Shown: in pieces, positions 7,304-15,958 of the stretch | Position numbering within the stretch: position 1 is the stretch's first letter | How the letters are laid out: the number at the start of each line of letters is the position of its first letter | Origin: Arthrobacter oryzae | Lineage (GTDB): Bacteria; Actinomycetota; Actinomycetes; Actinomycetales; Micrococcaceae | Reading direction: 5' to 3' | NCBI RefSeq assembly: GCF_030812315.1 | Contig: NZ_JAUSSM010000007.1 | Location: forward strand, 1-64,000 | Length of the DNA: 64,000 bases | The notes under the pieces: model-generated | Told to the model about the DNA's origin: nothing | The model's input: the letters and a program-made list of their open reading frames with translations, nothing else | The model's database searches: none | Made by a program: the position numbers and the translations under genes

Positions 7304-10300
7304 TCAGTCGTTGAACAGGCCGGCCAGGTCCTCGGCCGTCAGGGAACCGCCGGAAAGCGCATCGCCCTCCATCACGTCCGCGAACAGCTGCGACTTCTTC
7401 GCCTTCAGGGCCATGACCTTCTCCTCGATGGTGTCCTTGGCAACCAGCCGGTAGACCATCACATTCCGCGCCTGGCCGATACGGTGGGTGCGGTCCACAG
7501 CCTGTGCCTCGGAGGCCGGGTTCCACCAGGGGTCCAGCAGGAACACGTAGTCCGCCTCGGTCAGGTTCAGTCCGAAGCCGCCGGCCTTGAGGCTGATCAG
7601 GAAGACGGGGGCGGAGCCGTTCTTGAACTCATTCACCACATCGGAACGGTTGCGCGTGCCGCCGTCGAGGTAGCAGAACTCGATCTTCTCCTCGACGAGC
7701 CGCTCACGGACCTTGCCCAGGAATCCGGTGAACTGGCTGAAGATCAGTGCCCGGTGCCCCTCGGCCACGAGGTCCTCCAGCTGCTCGAACAGCACGTCCA
7801 GCTTGCTGGAACGGACCCCGGACAGTGAAGGGTCCACCAGGGACGCGTCGAGGCTGAGCTGGCGCAGCAGGGTCAGCGACTGGAAGATGGTGAAGCGGTT
7901 CTTGTTGACGTCGTCAATGAGGCCCAGGATCTTCTGGCGCTCCCGCTGCAGGTGGGTCTGATACACCTTCTGGTGCCGCGGGTTCAGCACCACCTCGAGG
8001 ATCTGTTCCTGCTTGGGCGGCAGGTCGTGGATGACCTGCTCCTTGGTGCGGCGCATCATGAGCGGACGGACCCGACGCCGGAGCTTATCCAGCTGCCCCC
8101 TGTCGCCGTTCTTTTCCACCGGCTTCTGGTAGTACTCGGCGAACCGCTTGGGGCTGGCGAACAGGCCCGGCGCCACAATCGAGGTGAGGGCCCAGAATTC
8201 CATCAGATTGTTTTCCAGCGGAGTGCCGGTGATGGCCAGCTTGAAGGCCGCAGGCAGCTTGCGCGCGCACTGGTACGCCTTGGACTGGTGGTTCTTCACG
8301 AACTGGGCCTCATCCAGCACCAGGGCGGCCCATTCCCGGGACGCATACGCGTCGTAGTCGATCCGGAACAGGGCGTAGGACGTGATGACGATGTCCGCAC
8401 CCGCCATGGCCTCGGCCGGGTCCACGCCGTTCTTAGCAAAGGTCTCGCCGATGGCCCGGACGGTGAGCCCGGGAGCGAACCGCGCCGTTTCGGCTTCCCA
8501 GTTGCCCACCACGCTGGTAGGGGCCACGACCAGGAAGGGTGCGGCGCCCGGTACCGCGGCTGGTACGGCGCCGTCGGATGTCATGGCTCCGTCAACACCT
8601 GCGCCGTCCGGGACGGCGCCGTCCCGGACCCGGGTGGCTTCCTTCGCGGCGCACATCAGCGCCAGAGCCTGCACGGTCTTGCCCAAGCCCATGTCGTCGG
8701 CCAGCACCCCGCCGAGCCCATGCCGGTAAAGGAAGCTCAGCCAGTTGAAACCCTCCAGCTGGTACGGGCGCAGCTCGGCGTTCAGCGTCGCCGGCAGGGG
8801 CAGGCCCTTGATGCCGCCCTCGAGCAGCCCGCCTACGGCCTCGCGCCAGGCGGCGGCCTGCTCGTCCACGATGCCCAGGTGAGCCAGTTCGTCCCAGAGG
8901 CCGGCCTGGAACCGGCTGATCTGCAGCGGTGCATCCTTGTTGTCCTGGAGGGAACGGGCTTCGTCTATGAGGGCCCGCAGCTGATGCAGTTCCGGCAGGT
9001 CCAGGGAGAAGTACGCGCCGCTGGGCAGGAGCATCCGGGTCTCGCCGGCCGCTAGTGCGGAGAACAGCGCGGCGAAGGAAACCGGCTGGCCCTCGAGCGT
9101 GATCACAATGCCCAGGTCGAACCAGTCGCGGCTGTCCGTGGCTTTGGTGGAGATGGCCACAATGGGGGCCTCTTCGGCCTCGCGGTAGTCGGCGATGTCG
9201 CCCGCGGTGTCCACCACGACGTCCGGGGTGTTGCGGAGCCTCGGCAGGACTTCCTCGGTGAAGGCCAGGGTGTCCAGCCCGCTCAGTTCTGCTGAAGCCG
9301 CCAGGCGGGGGGTGCCCCAGCCGCCGGTCGCGGATTCGCCCAGCTTGGGCACAACCTCCCACGGCTGCCCCACGGCCTCGAGGATCCGTGCTTCCGTGGG
9401 GTCGTCCCGGTAGCCGTGGTCGCCAGGGTGGCGCCACAGCGGCTGGGCAGTGACCAGGTTCCCGGACGCGTAATGCCATTCCCAGTGGAGCCGCACCTTG
9501 TGGTCGGTGCCGTAGTTGGCCAGCAGGGACAGGGTGGGAACGGCCAGTGTGGGCAGCTCCACGGACTCGTCCGACGCCGTGACCCGGGCGGCCTGCTTGA
9601 GCTTGGGGTAGAAGCCGGTGAGGAAGCGGGTCTCGTCCCGGGCAGGAATGTGCAGGGTGCTGCCTGCGGTGACGAACGTCAGGAGTTCCTCGCTGAGGCC
9701 GCTTTCCAGGGGAGCCAGCGTGATGATCGATCCGGTGCCCACGCCGGGAAGCGCATCGCCTCCGGACGTCAGGAAGATCCCGTGCGCGGGGCGACCGATT
9801 GTCCCCACGGACGCCGGATCAACCACTTCGCCTTCAACGGTGATGGTGGGCGCGAGCGTCAGCCCGCCGTCGTCGGGCGTTTTCCCGTTTGCGGCGGCGC
9901 CGGCTTCATCCCCGCCGGAAGTGCCGGACCGGGTGAGATTAAGCCCGACGGCGGCAGGGTCCTCCACAAACCGCACGGGTTCCTGGCCGCTGGCGTCGAC
10001 CAGCGCGACGCCGATCTTCCGTGCCTGGGTGAGAAGGCTCCAGAAGTTCTTTCCGGCGTAGGTGTTCAGGCCCAGCCAGGGCGCGGTGGAATTGTGCTGG
10101 CGGTTGGCGAGGGCGGTGTGGGATGCGAGGAACTCCTGCATCCACTCCACGTGCGCCTCGTTGCATTCGCGCCGGTAGTTGAGGTAGCTGAGGGTGTTCC
10201 AGGAGACGTCGCCGCGGATCCACTTGCCCTTGGCGCCCATGATCACGGGGCGTGCCTTGAGCTGGCGCACGCTGCGGAGCGGATCACGCCGGCCCGTGTA

Positions 10301-10792
10301 GGAAAAGTGCGGGGCGGGCTCCTCGATGTCGAACTGCAGGGCCAGCGGGATGCCGTTGGTGGATGGAGTGATCCCTGGCCGGGCAATGAGCGGGCCCAGT
10401 GCCTGTTCCCAGTCCGGCATTTCCTGGGCCAGGGGCTCACTGGACAGTCGAGTGGTCTCGGCCGGGGCAAGCAACTGGACGCGGGTGGCCGGGTTGTCCT
10501 CTGCAGCGAACAGCAGCGCGGCCACGTGCTTGCAGTCTTTCCGCACGGGGCAGCTGCACACACCAACGGTGCAGCTCCAGCCGCCCGCCTTCCGGACCAG
10601 CTTCGCAGTGGTTGAATAGGGCGCGTCCGAGCCGCCGCGGACCTTGCCGAGCATCAGGCCGGTGGCGGCATCGAAGGAAATCCCCGAGACCCGGCTGCCC
10701 ATGGCGTAGGCGAGCCCGGCCGCGAGGGAGCGGTCGTTGATCGCGGGGGTCTGTATTGCCAGTGCCGCACTCTCGTCCGGTTGGGATGGCAT
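7304..10792 (-). CDS. SNF2-family helicase with SWIM zinc finger
   Basis: The 1162-residue protein has an N-terminal SWIM zinc finger (C79-S-C81 with C87-K-H89), a long middle region, then a two-lobed SNF2/SWI2 ATPase. Walker A is DDMGLGKT near residue 697, the DEAQ box near 827, ITGTPLENN follows, and the C-terminal helicase lobe holds LKAGGFGLNLTEAD and DRTHRIGQ. Such proteins move along double-stranded DNA and remodel protein-DNA complexes; a role in transcription recycling or DNA repair is inferred from RapA-like relatives. About 178 bases separate its start from the divergent DMP19-like gene. Confidence 0.85.
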   Translation of the reverse strand: MPSQPDESAALAIQTPAINDRSLAAGLAYAMGSRVSGISFDAATGLMLGKVRGGSDAPYSTTAKLVRKAGGWSCTVGVCSCPVRKDCKHVAALLFAAEDNPATRVQLLAPAETTRLSSEPLAQEMPDWEQALGPLIARPGITPSTNGIPLALQFDIEEPAPHFSYTGRRDPLRSVRQLKARPVIMGAKGKWIRGDVSWNTLSYLNYRRECNEAHVEWMQEFLASHTALANRQHNSTAPWLGLNTYAGKNFWSLLTQARKIGVALVDASGQEPVRFVEDPAAVGLNLTRSGTSGGDEAGAAANGKTPDDGGLTLAPTITVEGEVVDPASVGTIGRPAHGIFLTSGGDALPGVGTGSIITLAPLESGLSEELLTFVTAGSTLHIPARDETRFLTGFYPKLKQAARVTASDESVELPTLAVPTLSLLANYGTDHKVRLHWEWHYASGNLVTAQPLWRHPGDHGYRDDPTEARILEAVGQPWEVVPKLGESATGGWGTPRLAASAELSGLDTLAFTEEVLPRLRNTPDVVVDTAGDIADYREAEEAPIVAISTKATDSRDWFDLGIVITLEGQPVSFAALFSALAAGETRMLLPSGAYFSLDLPELHQLRALIDEARSLQDNKDAPLQISRFQAGLWDELAHLGIVDEQAAAWREAVGGLLEGGIKGLPLPATLNAELRPYQLEGFNWLSFLYRHGLGGVLADDMGLGKTVQALALMCAAKEATRVRDGAVPDGAGVDGAMTSDGAVPAAVPGAAPFLVVAPTSVVGNWEAETARFAPGLTVRAIGETFAKNGVDPAEAMAGADIVITSYALFRIDYDAYASREWAALVLDEAQFVKNHQSKAYQCARKLPAAFKLAITGTPLENNLMEFWALTSIVAPGLFASPKRFAEYYQKPVEKNGDRGQLDKLRRRVRPLMMRRTKEQVIHDLPPKQEQILEVVLNPRHQKVYQTHLQRERQKILGLIDDVNKNRFTIFQSLTLLRQLSLDASLVDPSLSGVRSSKLDVLFEQLEDLVAEGHRALIFSQFTGFLGKVRERLVEEKIEFCYLDGGTRNRSDVVNEFKNGSAPVFLISLKAGGFGLNLTEADYVFLLDPWWNPASEAQAVDRTHRIGQARNVMVYRLVAKDTIEEKVMALKAKKSQLFADVMEGDALSGGSLTAEDLAGLFND

Positions 10793-10898
10793 GGTGCGCG
10801 CTACTTTCAGCAGGTCAAAAATCTGCAGGTTATCTGATCCATCTTACCGAGCCGGGACAGGCCCTGAAACTTCGCCCAACGTTCAACTCCTCCTCAAC

Positions 10899-10916
10899 CC
10901 GCGGACCGGTCCGCGG
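10899..10916. promoter_or_regulatory. Perfect 18-bp palindrome in the helicase/DMP19-like intergenic region
   Basis: CCGCGGACCGGTCCGCGG reads the same on both strands and lies 55 bases before the DMP19-like start and 107 before the helicase start. It could be a dimer binding site for divergent control. GC-rich palindromes arise easily in this genome, so significance is uncertain. Confidence 0.3.
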
Positions 10917-10970
10917 CATAGCGTGAAAGGGTCCTGAGCACCACCCGCTTTTCAGCAGTGAGGATTTCCC

Positions 10971-11906
10971 ATGAGCACCGGTCAGCCCGCCAGCAAGCAC
11001 CCCGTTGTCCTGACGATCGAAAGCGCCGAGGCGCCCAACGAGGACGTTGTTGATTCCAACGTGACAGTGGTCAACGCCATGTACGCGGAACTGCTCGACG
11101 CCCCGGAAATCGCGCCGAACGCCCTGCGCAGCTACTACGTCGACTTCTACCTCACCCAGGCGCTGGCCGGCGGCTTCGCCCAGTACGTCTTCACGGTGCC
11201 GGAGCGCGAAGAGATCGACGCCTACGTCCGCGAAGGCCTGGAAGGCATGGGCGCCGCCGCCCACTTGGCGCTGTTCAACCGCACCGCCGCGGCCTTCGAC
11301 GCCCTCTCCGAAGACGACGCTGACACCTATTTGGATGGGGACACGCAGCATTTTGACGACGTCGACGGCGGCGATAACATCACCGACGCCAGCACGGACG
11401 ACAGCAACGACGACGACGGCGGGAGCGCCTCCGCGGAGGCGGCCCGGTCTGCCGAGGCAGTCCGGGAACTCGAACGGCTCGACGACGAATTCGAGTCGCT
11501 GCTTGAGACCGAGGACATCCTTGCGCTGAACGCCGCGTGGCTCCGCAGCCAGGAAGGCTTGCTGCTACTGGACGGCGAGCAGCTGGATGTGCACATCGCC
11601 GAGCGCGTGGCGCAGATCCCCAACCTGGCCGAACGCCAGGCCGAGGCCGCCGAAGAGGCCCTTGAGAATGCGCCGGAGTTCGAACTGATCATCCGCGAAC
11701 TCTGCGATATCGCAGGCCACGAACTGCAGAAGATCACCATGGGCGATCCCAACTACGAGCACAACGGCGAAACTGTCCTGGCATGGCACTTCACCACGGA
11801 CCACGGTGATTTCATCATGGTGGAAGAGGACGAGGAGGCGTACATGATCAGCCCCTCAACCAAGGAAATTGTTGCCGCCGTGGAGTTCGAAGAGGCTGAC
11901 GCCTAG
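10971..11906 (+). CDS. Acidic DMP19-like (DUF4375) protein
   Basis: A 311-residue, strongly acidic soluble protein. Residues about 55-115 (YYVDFYLTQALAGGFAQYVF through GMGAAAHLALFNRTAAAF) match the pattern of the DMP19/DUF4375 family, whose Neisseria founder is a dimeric DNA mimic. An Asp/Ser-rich stretch follows (about 125-150), then a second, less familiar acidic domain to the C-terminus. A strong AGGA site precedes the ATG. It is divergent from the SNF2 helicase. DNA mimicry is inference from family and charge; the partner is unknown. Confidence 0.6.
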   Translation: MSTGQPASKHPVVLTIESAEAPNEDVVDSNVTVVNAMYAELLDAPEIAPNALRSYYVDFYLTQALAGGFAQYVFTVPEREEIDAYVREGLEGMGAAAHLALFNRTAAAFDALSEDDADTYLDGDTQHFDDVDGGDNITDASTDDSNDDDGGSASAEAARSAEAVRELERLDDEFESLLETEDILALNAAWLRSQEGLLLLDGEQLDVHIAERVAQIPNLAERQAEAAEEALENAPEFELIIRELCDIAGHELQKITMGDPNYEHNGETVLAWHFTTDHGDFIMVEEDEEAYMISPSTKEIVAAVEFEEADA

Positions 11907-11937
11907 GCCACTTCCAGGCCTCAAAGCAGCAGATTAT

Positions 11938-11969
11938 CGGGGCTGTCGGACCGGAATTCGGCAGCCCCG
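11938..11969 (+). terminator. Hairpin after the DMP19-like gene
   Basis: CGGGGCTG (11938-11945) pairs with CAGCCCCG (11962-11969), 32 bases after the stop. No T-run follows. Confidence 0.45.
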
Positions 11970-12056
11970 ACCGTCGAACGTACAAGTAGTCCGCGTGGTG
12001 AAGAGAGTAGTACCGATCGGCCGTCCCGGGTAGTCCCGCAGGGTTTGGAGCGACCC

Positions 12057-12271
12057 TTGACCGCGTCTCCAGCAGCTGTTACACCTATGAGTGCCAAGCG
12101 TCTGGGGAAGGCTTGCACCCATGGGGGCCCGGTCATCATGGACCGGGTTGACAACAAAATCCGCCGGATTCCGCCGCTGCCACTGCAGCCAGCGCTATTG
12201 GCCGGTATTCGCTCGGCACCTCGCACCGCCGACGCCGTCTTCAAAGCAGTTTCACCTGTGAGGAATTTCCC
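12057..12271 (+). promoter_or_regulatory. Promoter and long leader of the levansucrase gene
   Basis: The gap 11907-12271 has no convincing gene. TTGACC (12057-12062), a 17-base spacer and TACACC (12080-12085) could be a promoter, giving a leader of about 180 bases. The leader holds a 7-bp hairpin (CCCGGTC at 12129, loop ATCATG, GACCGGG). TGACAAC at 12149-12155 equals one half of the fructan operator found elsewhere, but the other half is poor. A GAGGAATTTCCC ribosome-binding region precedes the ATG. Confidence 0.3.
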
Positions 12272-13912
12272 ATGCCCTCTGATCACTCCACCCTGCCCGG
12301 AATCAACCTGCCCGGTAGCAGACGAGCAAAAACGCTGGCTGTTCTTGCCACAGCGGCGTCGCTGGTTGCGACGTCGCTTTTAGCGGCTCCAGCGGCAAAC
12401 GCCAACATTCCCTCTGACCCGCCGTCCAACTCGCAACTGCCTGCGCCCACGCCCGGCTTTGCGCTGCCGACAGTCCATACTCAGCAGGCACATGACCCGG
12501 AGGAGAACTTCACGTCGAAGTGGACCCGGGCTGACGCCCGCCAGATCATGGCGCAGAGCGACTCCACCGTGGAAGCGGGCCAGAATTCGATGAGTCCCGC
12601 TGTCACCATGCCTGAGATCCCGCGTGACTTTCCCGAGATGAACCCCGACGTGTGGGTTTGGGACACCTGGTCGCTTACGGATGAGGATGCCAATCAGCTC
12701 AGTTACAAGGGCTGGGATGTGATCTTCTCCCTCGTCGCCGACCGTCGGGCCGGCTATGGGTTTGATCAGCGCCACTGGAACGCCCGGATCGGCTACTTCT
12801 TCCGGAAGACCGACTCGGATCCCTACAAAGACAAGTGGATCTACGGCGGCCACGTGTTCCCTGACGGACAGTCCATCGGCAACACGGAATGGTCCGGCTC
12901 AACCCGTCTGGTGGGCCGTAACGAGGTCCAGGTGTTCTACACGGCAACAACCTTCACGGACGTTGCCGAACGCAACGCCGGTGGTGGAGGTGCGCCGCCT
13001 GACGCAGCCATTGCCACGGCACTGGGGAACATCGAAGCGGACTCCAGCGGCGTCCGGTTCTCCAGCTTCGAGCACACCAAGCTGCTGGAGCCGGACGGCG
13101 TGATGTACCAGACCAAGGCGCAGAATCCCGGCTTTGCCTTCCGCGACCCGTACACCTTCGAGGATCCGGCCCACCCCGGCAAGACCTACATGGTGTTTGA
13201 AGGCAACACCGGCGGAAACCGCGGCGGTTACCAGTGCAAGGCCGAGGACCTCGGTTACCAGGCTGGCGATCCCTATGCCGAAACCGTGGAGCAAGTGAAC
13301 GCATCCGGAGCTAATCTGCAGACCGCAAACGTGGGGCTGGCCGTCGCCGAGAATAAGGAGCTGACCAAGTGGAAGTTCCTGCCCCCGCTGCTGTCCGGAA
13401 ATTGTGTGAATGACCAAACGGAGCGTCCGCAGATCTTCATCCAGCGTGAAGGCGGCCAGCTCAAGTATTACCTGTACACCATCAGCCACCAGTTCACCTA
13501 TGCTGCCGGCATGCGTGGCCCCGACGGTGTCTATGGCTTCGTGGGAGACGCCATCCGGTCCGACTATCAGCCGATGAACAATAGCGGCCTGGTGTTGGGC
13601 TCGCCGACGGACCTGAACCTCCCGTCAGAGTCCCCGGAGGCTCCGACGCCGAACCAGAACCCGCGCCAGTTCCAGGCCTACTCGCATTATGTGCAGCCGG
13701 GCGGCCTGGTGCAGTCCTTCATCGACAACGTTGACGCCCGGCGCGGCGGAAGCCTCTCGCCAACGGTAAAGATCAACTTCCGCAACGGCGTTTCCGAGGT
13801 GGACCGGACGTTCGGTCTCAACGGCCTTGGCCCGTTCGGATACCTGCCAACCAACGTGCACGTCGGCCCCCGCGGCGACCGCAGCGGGAACACGGAGGTG
13901 CGTCCCCTGTAA
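12272..13912 (+). CDS. sacB: Secreted levansucrase (GH68)
   Basis: The 546-residue protein has an N-terminal signal peptide with an Ala-rich core and a likely cut after ANA near residue 44. The GH68 five-bladed propeller motifs are present: nucleophile Asp131 in VWVWDTWSL, the stabiliser Asp near 292 in FRDPYTFEDP, and the acid/base Glu near 384 in TERPQIF. Levansucrases move fructosyl units from sucrose to a growing beta-2,6-fructan and also hydrolyse sucrose. It is the first gene of the fructan block and is followed by a strong hairpin, so it forms its own transcription unit. Inulosucrase specificity cannot be excluded from sequence alone. Confidence 0.88.
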   Translation: MPSDHSTLPGINLPGSRRAKTLAVLATAASLVATSLLAAPAANANIPSDPPSNSQLPAPTPGFALPTVHTQQAHDPEENFTSKWTRADARQIMAQSDSTVEAGQNSMSPAVTMPEIPRDFPEMNPDVWVWDTWSLTDEDANQLSYKGWDVIFSLVADRRAGYGFDQRHWNARIGYFFRKTDSDPYKDKWIYGGHVFPDGQSIGNTEWSGSTRLVGRNEVQVFYTATTFTDVAERNAGGGGAPPDAAIATALGNIEADSSGVRFSSFEHTKLLEPDGVMYQTKAQNPGFAFRDPYTFEDPAHPGKTYMVFEGNTGGNRGGYQCKAEDLGYQAGDPYAETVEQVNASGANLQTANVGLAVAENKELTKWKFLPPLLSGNCVNDQTERPQIFIQREGGQLKYYLYTISHQFTYAAGMRGPDGVYGFVGDAIRSDYQPMNNSGLVLGSPTDLNLPSESPEAPTPNQNPRQFQAYSHYVQPGGLVQSFIDNVDARRGGSLSPTVKINFRNGVSEVDRTFGLNGLGPFGYLPTNVHVGPRGDRSGNTEVRPL

Positions 13913-13939
13913 AATTGAATGAAATCAGACCAGCATGCT

Positions 13940-13976
13940 GAACGCCGGCGCCGGCTTGAACCCGGCGCCGGCGTTC
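13940..13976 (+). terminator. Strong hairpin terminator after levansucrase
   Basis: Two perfect 15-base arms (GAACGCCGGCGCCGG and its complement) with a 7-base loop begin 27 bases after the levansucrase stop. No long T-run follows. Confidence 0.7.
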
Positions 13977-13993
13977 GTGCATCACGATGATCG

Positions 13994-15958
13994 GTGGACA
14001 TGTCACTCAGGTTTCTTCCCAACAAACTCACGCCGCGCGCCCTCTGGGCTGCGGTGGCCGCTGCCGCTGCCCTGGTGCTGGTGGTCGTGGCCATAGTGGT
14101 GGGAGTGGGGTCCCGGCCGGCCCCGCCGAGTCCGGCCGACGAAGCGCTTGCTGACGTGGCCAAGGCGCAGTCGGAAGCGAAGGAGTCCAAGGGCCGCTAC
14201 GGCTCGTTCTGGCTGGCCGGGGGAGACCGCAGCCTGGAGCGCCTCGCGCATCCGCTGCGGACCGACGGCGTCTCTGATCTCCGCACCATCGAGTGCTCCG
14301 ACGGCTGGGTGGCAGCAGCCCGCGTGGGGGAGGACGTCTATGCGCGTTCCAGCGTGCGGGACCAGGTTGCGCTGGCGGGCTCCGCGGATATTCCACGGCC
14401 CGACTGCATCACTCCCGAAGCTGTGAACGCCATGCTGGCCGACCTGGGCGCCGGACCGCAATTGCCCGGGCCTGCGGCTTCGGCTTTCGAACGGCCGGAC
14501 GGCGCCTCCGGCTACCGGCCCAGCTACCACATCACGCCCCGGGAAAACTGGATGAACGATCCCCAGCGGCCCTTCTGGCTCGATGGCCAGTGGCACTACT
14601 ACTACCTTTACAACTCCGGCTACCCCGAGGAGAACGGCACCGAGTGGTATCACCTCACCAGCACCGACATGGTGCACTGGAAGGACGAGGGCGTGGCCAT
14701 TGAAAAGTACAAGAACGGCCTCGGCGACATCGAGACAGGCAGTGCGGTGGTGGACCACGGGAACTCCGCAGGGTTCGGCAAGGACGCCGTCATCGCGGTC
14801 ATGACCCAGCAGGACGAGGGCGTGCAGCGGCAGTCGCTGTTCTATTCCACCGACAAGGGGTATTCGTTCAAGGCCTATGACGGCAACCCGGTGATGGACA
14901 ACCCCGGGGAGCAGCACTGGCGCGACCCCAAGATCATCCGCGATGAAGCCAACGACCAATGGGTCATGGCCCTGGCGGAGGGCGGGAAGATCGGACTGTA
15001 CGCCTCCTCCGACCTGAAGGAATGGCGCTTCCTGTCCGGTTTTGAGCGTGAAGGCCTTGGGATTCTTGAATGCCCCGAACTCTTCCAGCTCGACGTCGAC
15101 GGCGATCCCGCCAAGCGGACATGGGTGCTCGCCGCCAGCGCCAATGGCGCCGAGGAGGGAAAGCCCACCGGCGTTGCCTACTGGACCGGGACCTGGGATG
15201 GCACACGGTTCACGCCGTCGGAAGAGAAGCACCAGTGGCTCGATGACGGCTCCGATTTCTACGCCGCCGTGACCTGGGACGACCCGCGGCTCACGGAAAG
15301 CCAGCGTATGGGTTCCCGCCACGCCATCGCTTGGCTGAATAACTGGGCCTATGCGCGAAAGCTGCCCACGGACGACTGGCACGGGGGCACCGATACGTTG
15401 GTCAGGGACATCCGGCTGAAGACCGTCTCCGGAAAGCCCACGCTGGTCTCCACACCGACCGGAGCACTGCGGTCACTGGAAGGCGACACTGTCACCGTGC
15501 AGGACCGGAAACTGACGCCGGACGGTGCTGCCGATCTTCCCGGGCCCGACGGCGGGGCGTACCGGCTTGACCTCACGCTCGAACGCGGGGACGGGGACGA
15601 CGGCTCTGAGGCCAAGGTGGAACTGCTGGCCGATAACGGGGTCTTCGCCACAGTCGGTTATGACTTCGAATCGGAAACCGCCTTCGTCGCCCGGGACGGC
15701 GCAGCCAAGGAAACCGCCGGACTCGCACCCGACTACGGCACGGTCCGGCGGGCGGAATCCGCTCCCCGCGACGGCAAGGTCCAGCTGACCATCTATGTGG
15801 ACTACAGCTCCGTTGAGGTGTTCGTCAACGGCGGGGAGAGGACCCTGACGTCACTGGCGTTTCCCGCGGGCGCTCCCAAGGGCCTGAAGGCATTGACCAA
15901 GGACGGGACGCTGACGCTGAAGTCCTTCAGCTACACGCCGATGGCCGCCGCGTCCTGA
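13994..15958 (+). CDS. Membrane-anchored GH32 fructan hydrolase
   Basis: The 654-residue protein starts at GTG 13994 (or ATG 14000). One transmembrane anchor (about 16-38, ALWAAVAAAAALVLVVVAIV) is followed by an extracytoplasmic region of about 130 residues of unknown fold. The GH32 propeller then begins with WMNDP (nucleophile Asp189), WRDPK (Asp near 311) and ECPELF (Glu near 359). The C-terminal GH32 beta-sandwich carries IYVDYSSVEVFVNGGE. It reads PQRP after WMND rather than the usual PNG. There is no LPXTG motif, so it should stay tethered to the membrane. Levan or fructo-oligosaccharide hydrolysis releasing fructose is the expected role next to levansucrase. Confidence 0.8.
   Translation: MDMSLRFLPNKLTPRALWAAVAAAAALVLVVVAIVVGVGSRPAPPSPADEALADVAKAQSEAKESKGRYGSFWLAGGDRSLERLAHPLRTDGVSDLRTIECSDGWVAAARVGEDVYARSSVRDQVALAGSADIPRPDCITPEAVNAMLADLGAGPQLPGPAASAFERPDGASGYRPSYHITPRENWMNDPQRPFWLDGQWHYYYLYNSGYPEENGTEWYHLTSTDMVHWKDEGVAIEKYKNGLGDIETGSAVVDHGNSAGFGKDAVIAVMTQQDEGVQRQSLFYSTDKGYSFKAYDGNPVMDNPGEQHWRDPKIIRDEANDQWVMALAEGGKIGLYASSDLKEWRFLSGFEREGLGILECPELFQLDVDGDPAKRTWVLAASANGAEEGKPTGVAYWTGTWDGTRFTPSEEKHQWLDDGSDFYAAVTWDDPRLTESQRMGSRHAIAWLNNWAYARKLPTDDWHGGTDTLVRDIRLKTVSGKPTLVSTPTGALRSLEGDTVTVQDRKLTPDGAADLPGPDGGAYRLDLTLERGDGDDGSEAKVELLADNGVFATVGYDFESETAFVARDGAAKETAGLAPDYGTVRRAESAPRDGKVQLTIYVDYSSVEVFVNGGERTLTSLAFPAGAPKGLKALTKDGTLTLKSFSYTPMAAAS

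Noticed and set aside
13723..13735. GACAACGTTGAC inside the levansucrase gene, similar to the LacI operator
   Set aside because: It is within coding sequence (IDNVDA) near the 3' end and lacks the matching half.
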